DNA of 6,063 nucleotides from Phyllobacteriaceae bacterium. GTDB taxonomy: Bacteria; Pseudomonadota; Alphaproteobacteria; Rhizobiales; Devosiaceae. How positions within the stretch are numbered: position 1 is the first letter of the stretch; the number at the start of each line of letters is the position of its first letter. The DNA is taken from assembly GCA_012799265.1 (NCBI GenBank), contig JAAZLP010000119.1, positions 1 to 6,063 on the forward strand. Reading direction: 5' to 3'. Both the position numbers and the translations under genes were made by a program. Shown piece by piece: positions 1 through 4,728 of the stretch. The notes below the pieces were generated by a model. That model ran no database searches. It was given only the letters and a program-made list of their open reading frames with translations, and was not told where the DNA came from.

Positions 1-2064
1 CTTGACGTCTGCGGAGGCGCTGGCAGCGCTCTGGGCCAGGCGTCGCACTTCCACGGCCACCACCGCGAAGCCCTTGCCCGCATCACCTGCGCGCGCCGCT
101 TCCACTGACGCATTCAAGGCGAGCAGGTTGGTTTGGAAGGCGATGTCGTCGATGAGGCCGATGATGTTGGAGATCTTGGCCGAGGAGGCGGTGATGCGCT
201 CCATGGCCGAATTGGCCTCGGCCATCACCTTGCCGCCTTCCTCGGCGGCGACGGTGACCTCGCCGGCATTGGTCGAGGCGTTGCGGGCACGCTCGGCATT
301 GGCCAGCACGGTTGCGGCCAGTTGCTCCATGGCCGCCGAGGTCTCCTCGATGGTTGCCGCCTGCTTGGTGGTGCGTTCGGAAAGATCATTGGCGCCGGAA
401 AGGATTTCTCCGGTCGCAGCCTTGAGCGTGCCCGACGTCGCGCGCAACTGCCCGACAATATCGACTAGCTTTTCCGCCACCGCATTGGTATCGGCCTTGA
501 GGCGCGCAAAGGAGCCCTGATATTCGCCCCGCATGCGCTGGGAGAGATCGGTATTGGCCAGCGCGGACAGCACCGTGCCGGTTTCGCTGACGCCCCGATT
601 GACCGTGGTCACCAGTTCATTAACCGAGCGGGCCAGCGCATTGAGTTCGTCATCCGGGAATTCGGCTTCAACGCGCTTGGTGAAATCCCCCGCAATGGCG
701 GCATCTACCACCTGACCAAAGGAACGCTGCAGATCCTGCATCATGGCGCTGCGCTCGGCCTGCGTCGCGATGATGCGCGCCGCTTCCGCCTCGGTCATCT
801 CGTTGACCTTGAGCGCGTTCTCACGGAACACTTCAACGGTTCGGGCCATGGCGCCGATCTCGTCATGCCGGTTGCCGCCGTCCACCTCGACCGAGAGATC
901 GCCCTCGGCCAGAGATTCCATCGTATGGGTGAGGCGCGTGATCGGTCGCGTAATGGTGCGCGAGAAAAGCCAACCCACAAGGGCGGCCAGTGCGAGCAGG
1001 AGACCACCCACGAGGAAGGTCATGTTCCGCATCTCGTTGACCGGCGCATAGGCCTCTTCTTCCGGCTGCACGGCAACCACGGCCCAGGTGACGTCGCCGA
1101 TGGTAACCGGCTGCGCCCTGACCACCATGCGCGCGTCGCGATAATCGGTGCTGATACCTTCCCCGGCCTCGCCGGCCAGCGCCATGCTGATGACATCGCT
1201 GGTAATCGCGGTCGCCAGGACGTCTTCTGCTTCCGTGCGCGGGCTCTCCGTGCGCAGAAGCCCATCGGCACCCACGACAACCACTTCGCCGCTCAACCCC
1301 ATGCCGGAGAGACCGGATACCTTGGCGCTGAGACCGTCGGGGGGTACCGCCAGGACCATGACGCCGGTATTGACCTCCTTGTCATAGACCGGCATGGCGA
1401 TAAAGCTCTGCGCCTCTGCCGCAGGCGCATAATTGGTGAAGTCGACAAAGGCCGCTTCGCCATCGGCCAGCATCATCGCCGCAGCGAAAGCCTGTCCGAG
1501 ACCGGAGCTCGCGGCAGCGTCGTCACTGACGACATTGCTGGCAAAGTCCATGTTCTTTGCCACCGAATAGACCACATCACCGGCGGCGCTGATCAGCAGC
1601 ACGTCACCATAGCCGCGCTCCTGCATCAGGGTGCGGAAACCCGGGTGGAAACGCTTGTGCACCGGATCATAGGTCGCGCCCTTGGTGCCGACGCTGTCGA
1701 CGGAAGACCTGTCTCCGGGACTGGGATTTTCGGAGACATAGGCGGTCTGCAATTGCAGCGATGCGCGTTCGGCCAGGCCCATGCGCAGCTCATCGAGCGC
1801 GCGGGTCAGGTTCTTCATCGCCGTTACCGTGTCCGACCGCTGCACGAAGAGGCGCAGATCGACCTCGGCACTGGAATAGTAATCGGTCACCAGCGCACTG
1901 GCGGTCGCGAGCGAGGCCTGCATCGACTGATCGCGCTGCTGCTGAACCGTCGAGAGACCAATCATATAGCTGGCAATGCCGACCCCGGCGCTCACCAGCA
2001 GGGCTGACCCTACCAGCGCCAGCGGCAATTTCTGGGCGAGCTTGAGCTTCGGAAACAAATTCAT
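1..2064 (-). CDS. Membrane methyl-accepting chemotaxis protein with Cache sensor and several HAMP modules (3' end outside window)
   Basis: Transmembrane chemoreceptor that should sense a periplasmic ligand and control CheA. I translated it by hand: 688 codons without a stop, running off the left edge, so the C-terminus is missing. Seen: a short basic N-terminus; TM1 about residues 13-35; a periplasmic region about 36-347 with Cache-like stretches (YGDVLLIS at 152-159, GDVVYSV at 162-168, FVDF at 206-209); TM2 about 349-367; a HAMP domain about 368-421 with its proline at 374; a second, HAMP-like stretch about 449-540, probably two modules; then the coiled-coil signalling domain. A typical methylation segment, IEETSAAMEQ, lies at 572-581, and the conserved hairpin tip starts with FQTNLLALN at 643-651. 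I chose the ATG at 2064 because it gives a normal start to TM1 and has GGGGGG five bases upstream. An in-frame ATG at 2142 would add 26 non-membrane residues and has no good ribosome site. The gene follows a terminator, so it probably has its own promoter. The ligand cannot be told; double-Cache is my reading from remembered family patterns. Confidence 0.95.
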   Translation of the reverse strand, partial: MNLFPKLKLAQKLPLALVGSALLVSAGVGIASYMIGLSTVQQQRDQSMQASLATASALVTDYYSSAEVDLRLFVQRSDTVTAMKNLTRALDELRMGLAERASLQLQTAYVSENPSPGDRSSVDSVGTKGATYDPVHKRFHPGFRTLMQERGYGDVLLISAAGDVVYSVAKNMDFASNVVSDDAAASSGLGQAFAAAMMLADGEAAFVDFTNYAPAAEAQSFIAMPVYDKEVNTGVMVLAVPPDGLSAKVSGLSGMGLSGEVVVVGADGLLRTESPRTEAEDVLATAITSDVISMALAGEAGEGISTDYRDARMVVRAQPVTIGDVTWAVVAVQPEEEAYAPVNEMRNMTFLVGGLLLALAALVGWLFSRTITRPITRLTHTMESLAEGDLSVEVDGGNRHDEIGAMARTVEVFRENALKVNEMTEAEAARIIATQAERSAMMQDLQRSFGQVVDAAIAGDFTKRVEAEFPDDELNALARSVNELVTTVNRGVSETGTVLSALANTDLSQRMRGEYQGSFARLKADTNAVAEKLVDIVGQLRATSGTLKAATGEILSGANDLSERTTKQAATIEETSAAMEQLAATVLANAERARNASTNAGEVTVAAEEGGKVMAEANSAMERITASSAKISNIIGLIDDIAFQTNLLALNASVEAARAGDAGKGFAVVAVEVRRLAQSAASASADVK

Positions 2065-2242
2065 GGCAATCCCCCCGATGCGACCGTCCCGCTCCTCCCC
2101 GAAGCGCCCGCACTTGGGCGGGAAGACGTCGCGCAGCCCCATTGACCGGGCCGACTGGGTTAAAACGATACCGGGATTGGATTAATGTCTCCTTACGGAA
2201 TTCCCCGTAACGGTCGATAGATGGCAGCAGCCACCACAAAGC
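2065..2242 (-). promoter_or_regulatory. Leader and probable promoter region of the membrane receptor gene
   Basis: This gap lies between the terminator behind cheY and the receptor ATG, so it should hold the receptor's promoter (inference from position). I could not pick a convincing sigma-70 or sigma-54 element. The least bad pair on the minus strand is TTACGG (2205-2210) and ATTAAT (2182-2187), but the first matches the -35 consensus poorly. An inverted repeat overlaps that pair and is listed separately. A 5-bp hairpin, CGCCC/GGGCG with a 6-base loop (2105-2120), would lie in the mRNA leader. No convincing small gene is seen here. Confidence 0.4.
2193..2210. repeat. Inverted repeat TTACGG-N6-CCGTAA upstream of the membrane receptor gene
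   Basis: On the minus strand the site reads TTACGGGGAATTCCGTAA: two perfect 6-base arms separated by GGAATT. It lies about 130-145 bases before the receptor ATG and just downstream of the cheY terminator. The symmetry and position fit an operator for a dimeric regulator, but a 6-base repeat can arise by chance and no regulator is identified. Confidence 0.35.
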
Positions 2243-2271
2243 AAAAAACGCCCGCATCAGAGATACGGGCG
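2243..2271 (-). terminator. Intrinsic (rho-independent) terminator after cheY
   Basis: On the minus strand the transcript has the arms CGCCCGUAUC and GAUGCGGGCG around a UCU loop, a 10-bp stem with a single G-U pair, followed directly by six U residues (2243-2248). The stem begins 30 bases after the cheY stop codon. On the plus strand the hairpin lacks a T-run, so termination should work only for leftward transcription. It separates the che genes from the membrane receptor gene. Confidence 0.92.
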
Positions 2272-2301
2272 CCGCAGACATTTGACCTTAACTGCCTGAA
2301 A

Positions 2302-2691
2302 TCAGGTCAGCGCACCAATCACCGCCTCGATACGCTTCTTCATGGTCGAAGCATCGAAGGGCTTGATGATGTAGTTGTTGACGCCAAAGGAAATGGCTTC
2401 CTTGACCTGTTCCTTGTCGGAACGGCCCGTCGCCATGATGAAGGGCATGGACTGGGTACGCGGATGCTTGCGGATCACCTTAAGCAGGGTGAGCCCGTCG
2501 ATATCTTCCATGTTCCAGTCGGAAATGATCAGGTCGACATTGCTCTTTTCGAGCTTGCCCAGCGCATCACGGCCGGACTTGGCCTCGATGATGTCTTTGA
2601 AACCGAGCTGGGTGAGAATGTATTTGCAGATGCCACGCATCGACTGCTGGTCATCCACAATCAGGACGCTGACAGCGCTTGCCTTGGGCAT
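2302..2691 (-). CDS. cheY: CheY-type single-domain response regulator
   Basis: A 129-residue protein that is one receiver domain with no output domain, the usual CheY size. It is phosphorylated by CheA and then binds the flagellar switch, or serves as a phosphate sink in species with several CheY proteins. Seen: the acidic pair D13-D14, the phospho-acceptor D58 in SDWNM, T88, the aromatic switch residue Y107 and K110 before P111. These match E. coli D12/D13, D57, T87, Y106 and K109. The ATG at 2691 has AGAAGG nine bases upstream (2701-2706). It lies 114 bp after cheB and is followed by a strong terminator. Its place after cheR-cheB resembles cheY2 of rhizobial che operons, but which CheY role it has cannot be decided here. 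Confidence 0.95.
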   Translation of the reverse strand: MPKASAVSVLIVDDQQSMRGICKYILTQLGFKDIIEAKSGRDALGKLEKSNVDLIISDWNMEDIDGLTLLKVIRKHPRTQSMPFIMATGRSDKEQVKEAISFGVNNYIIKPFDASTMKKRIEAVIGALT

Positions 2692-2805
2692 GTTTCTTTA
2701 CCTTCTGTACGCTGGTTGCCGCCTTCTGGCCGCTCAGAGAAAACACTAGGGTTGAACCGTTACAATTCTCTCAACCCGGTCATCCGCATTGTTCGGGTCG
2801 CCGTT
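2692..2805 (-). promoter_or_regulatory. cheB-cheY intergenic region, possible cheY promoter
   Basis: The gap is longer than others in this gene group, so cheY may have its own promoter besides read-through from cheB. A TTGAGA box (minus strand, 2770-2775) resembles a -35 element, but the -10 partner about 17-18 bases downstream is poor. The cheY ribosome site AGAAGG is at 2701-2706. CAGAAGG occurs twice on the minus strand (2701-2707 and about 2722-2728), only one copy at ribosome-site distance. Confidence 0.3.
2749..2777 (-). repeat. Inverted repeat GGGTTGA-N15-TCAACCC between cheB and cheY
   Basis: Two perfect 7-base arms (2771-2777 and 2749-2755) enclose a 15-base spacer. Downstream on the minus strand comes TAGTGTTTTCTC, which has only a short T-run, so as a terminator it would be weak. 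It may be a partial attenuator that lowers read-through from cheB, an operator, or an mRNA end-stabilising hairpin. The sequence cannot separate these. Confidence 0.4.
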
Positions 2806-3855
2806 TCAGGCGGCTGATTTGAGCTTCACCAAGGCTTGGGCAAGCTTGGAAGCGATCTGCTCGATGCTGGCCTGCTCGACCACCGCGCCCTCCTCGAAAG
2901 CAACCCGCGGCATGCCATAGACCAGCGCCGAGGAGGCGCTCTGCCCTACCGTATAGGCACCGGCCTCGCGCATGAGCTTGAGCCCTCGGGCGCCATCGCG
3001 CCCCATGCCGGTGAGAATGGCGCCGACGGCCATGGGACCGACGGTCTTGGCAACCGAGGTGAAGAGCACGTCAACACTTGGCCGATGCCCGCTCTCGAGC
3101 CCCTCCTGCCCCAGCCGGCACTTGAGCTGGCCCGAACTGCGCTCGACGCGCAGGTGATAATCGCCGCGCGCCACATAGGCATGGCCGGGCAGGAGCGGCA
3201 TCCGGTCCTCGGCCTCAGCGACCTTGAGCGCGCAGAGTTCATCAAGACGCGCCGCAAAGCGCCCGGTGAAACCGGGTGGCATGTGCTGGGCGATCACGAC
3301 CGGGGGACAATCCTCGGGCAGGTCCGCGAGCACGGTGCGGATAGCTTCCACCCCGCCCGTCGAGGCCCCAATCGCAATGAGCGATCCGACAGGCGCTGCC
3401 GCCGTGCGGACCGCAACCTTGGGCGCTTCCGCCCGGCTGATGGCACGACCACGCACGTCCGACTTGGCCGCCGCGCGGATCTTTTCGCGCAACCCCGCCC
3501 CAAAGGCGTCGAGGCCACCGGCAAATTCGGCGCTCGGCTTGGCGACGAAATCCACTGCGCCCAGTTCCAGCGCCAGAAGCGTCTCGCTGGCGCCCTTTTT
3601 GGTAAGCGTCGACACCATGACCACCGGCGTCGGCCGCAGGCGCATCAACTTATCGAGGAAAGCCAGCCCGTTCATATTGGGCATTTCGATATCGAGCGTC
3701 ACGACGTCCGGATTGAGCGTCTTGATCTTTTCGCGCGCATCGATCGGGTCGACAGCGGTACCCACCACATCGATATCGCCATCGCGGGTCAGCATGCGCC
3801 CGAGCACTTCGCGGATAAGCGCCGAATCGTCGACGACCAGTACCTTGATGCTCAT
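2806..3855 (-). CDS. cheB: Chemotaxis response regulator protein-glutamate methylesterase/deamidase
   Basis: CheB removes methyl groups from receptor glutamates and deamidates receptor glutamines; phosphorylation by CheA activates it, giving adaptation feedback. The 349 residues match the family's normal length. Seen: an N-terminal receiver domain (about 1-120) with D9, D10, phospho-acceptor D55, T83 and K106; a linker about 121-155; and a C-terminal esterase domain with the Ser-His-Asp triad at S165 (GASTGG), H191 (AQHMP) and D287 (TGMGRDG), one residue off E. coli S164, H190 and D286. The ATG at 3853-3855 directly follows the cheR stop TAA at 3856-3858. A weak purine stretch (AGAAGAG) near the end of cheR may serve as ribosome site, so translation is probably coupled to cheR. 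Confidence 0.97.
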   Translation of the reverse strand: MSIKVLVVDDSALIREVLGRMLTRDGDIDVVGTAVDPIDAREKIKTLNPDVVTLDIEMPNMNGLAFLDKLMRLRPTPVVMVSTLTKKGASETLLALELGAVDFVAKPSAEFAGGLDAFGAGLREKIRAAAKSDVRGRAISRAEAPKVAVRTAAAPVGSLIAIGASTGGVEAIRTVLADLPEDCPPVVIAQHMPPGFTGRFAARLDELCALKVAEAEDRMPLLPGHAYVARGDYHLRVERSSGQLKCRLGQEGLESGHRPSVDVLFTSVAKTVGPMAVGAILTGMGRDGARGLKLMREAGAYTVGQSASSALVYGMPRVAFEEGAVVEQASIEQIASKLAQALVKLKSAA

Positions 3856-4698
3856 TTACGCCGCTCTTCTGTTCAGTTTTTCCTTCGACTGGTAGATGGT
3901 CTTGCCCACCAGCCGGAAGCCGTCGCCGCCCGAACCCAGGTTCTCGGAATGGCCGATATAGAGAAAGCCTTCCGGCGCCAGCATCTTGCCGAAACGGCCA
4001 AAGACTTCGCCCTGTGTCGGCTTGTCGAAATAGATGGCGACGTTGCGACAGAAGATGGCGTCGAACGGCCCCTTCATCGGCCAGGGACCGATGAGATTGA
4101 GCGGCTTGAAGGAGACAATGCTCCGGGCTGCTTCCGGAATGTGTATCGCCCCGGCCGCGTCGCGTTCGAACAGGCGCGCGCGCTCCGCACTGAGCCCGGA
4201 TAGTTCGCTCAGCGGATAAACACCCTGCGCCGCCTTGGCGATCACGGCGGTGTCGATATCGGTGGCGAGGATCTTGAAATCCCAGCGCTTGAGTTCGGGA
4301 TAGGCGGCAAGCAGGTCCAGCGCCACCGTATAGGGCTCCTGCCCCGTCGAGCAGCCCGCCGACCAGATGCGCAGCCGCTGCCCGCGCGGGCGCTCGTTCA
4401 TCAGCGCGCCGACATAGGTCCGCAGATGCTCGAAGTGATGATCCTCGCGGTAAAAGCGCGTGAGATTGGTGGTCAGTGCATTGACGAAATCCTGCGCGTC
4501 CTTGGCCGTACCACCATGCTCGAGGAAATCGACATAGGCATCAAAGGTCGGCAGCCCCAGGGCACGCACGATCTTGGACAGGCGCGATATCACCAGCGTC
4601 CGCTTGGCATCTGACAGCGAAATGCCGGCGACCTTGTAGACCCTGGCCTTGATCCGCGCGAATTCCCGCTCGCTGAGGGAGTATTCTCCCTGATCCAT
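3856..4698 (-). CDS. cheR: Chemotaxis protein-glutamate O-methyltransferase
   Basis: CheR transfers methyl groups from S-adenosylmethionine to receptor glutamates, opposing CheB. The 280 residues match the family. Seen: an N-terminal helical domain (about 1-75); the TTNLTRFYRE motif (76-85), where many relatives have FFRE; the SAM-binding WSAGCSTGQEP (112-122); the acidic ATDIDT strand (145-150); PLNL (199-202); FDAIFCRNVAIYF (212-224); and GHSEN (249-253). The beta-subdomain segment before PLNL (about 177-198) lacks the G-x-G loop that E. coli CheR uses to bind receptor pentapeptide tethers, so a pentapeptide-independent mode is likely (inference). The ATG at 4698 has AGAAGGGG seven bases upstream (4706-4713), a good ribosome site. 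The gene starts 30 bp after the PAS transducer and abuts cheB, fitting one operon. Confidence 0.97.
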   Translation of the reverse strand: MDQGEYSLSEREFARIKARVYKVAGISLSDAKRTLVISRLSKIVRALGLPTFDAYVDFLEHGGTAKDAQDFVNALTTNLTRFYREDHHFEHLRTYVGALMNERPRGQRLRIWSAGCSTGQEPYTVALDLLAAYPELKRWDFKILATDIDTAVIAKAAQGVYPLSELSGLSAERARLFERDAAGAIHIPEAARSIVSFKPLNLIGPWPMKGPFDAIFCRNVAIYFDKPTQGEVFGRFGKMLAPEGFLYIGHSENLGSGGDGFRLVGKTIYQSKEKLNRRAA

Positions 4699-4705
4699 GA
4701 CCCAA

Positions 4706-4727
4706 CCCCTTCTGGCCGGTTTCCGGC
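4706..4727 (-). promoter_or_regulatory. cheR ribosome binding site with adjacent small hairpin
   Basis: In the 30-bp gap before cheR the minus strand carries GCCGGAAACCGGC (4715-4727), a perfect 5-bp stem with an AAA loop, immediately followed by the ribosome site AGAAGGGG (4706-4713). The stem shares no more than the first bases beside the ribosome site. It may protect or space the site, but a 5-bp GC hairpin is also common by chance in GC-rich DNA. The ribosome site itself is convincing; the hairpin's role is inference. Confidence 0.45.
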
Positions 4728-4728
4728 T

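Noticed and set aside
865..2007. 380-codon open frame on the plus strand opposite the membrane receptor
   Set aside because: Same reason: the minus-strand frame is a continuous receptor with membrane segments, HAMP and methylation motifs. The plus-strand product has low-complexity His/Gly/Arg composition.
2140..2142. ATG as an upstream start for the membrane receptor
   Set aside because: No ribosome site precedes it, and the added 26 residues are Gly/Arg-rich and unlike the short basic N-termini usual before TM1.
1790..2281. 163-codon minus-strand open frame overlapping the start of the membrane receptor
   Set aside because: It overlaps the receptor's membrane segment in another frame, starts inside the terminator stem area and has no recognisable domain.
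2207..2763. 8-mer ACCGTTAC shared by the two intergenic regions (minus strand 2207-2214, plus strand 2756-2763)
   Set aside because: It is in opposite orientation relative to the genes, and one shared 8-mer between gaps of this size is expected by chance.
2221..2817. 198-codon plus-strand open frame starting in the terminator region and running opposite cheY
   Set aside because: It begins inside the terminator, covers cheY in antisense and shows no ribosome site or recognisable protein motif.
2836..4203. 455-codon open frame on the plus strand, antisense to cheB and cheR
   Set aside because: It lies opposite two unmistakable conserved genes. Its translation is rich in His, Arg and Gly with no family motif, as expected from the reverse strand of GC-rich coding DNA.
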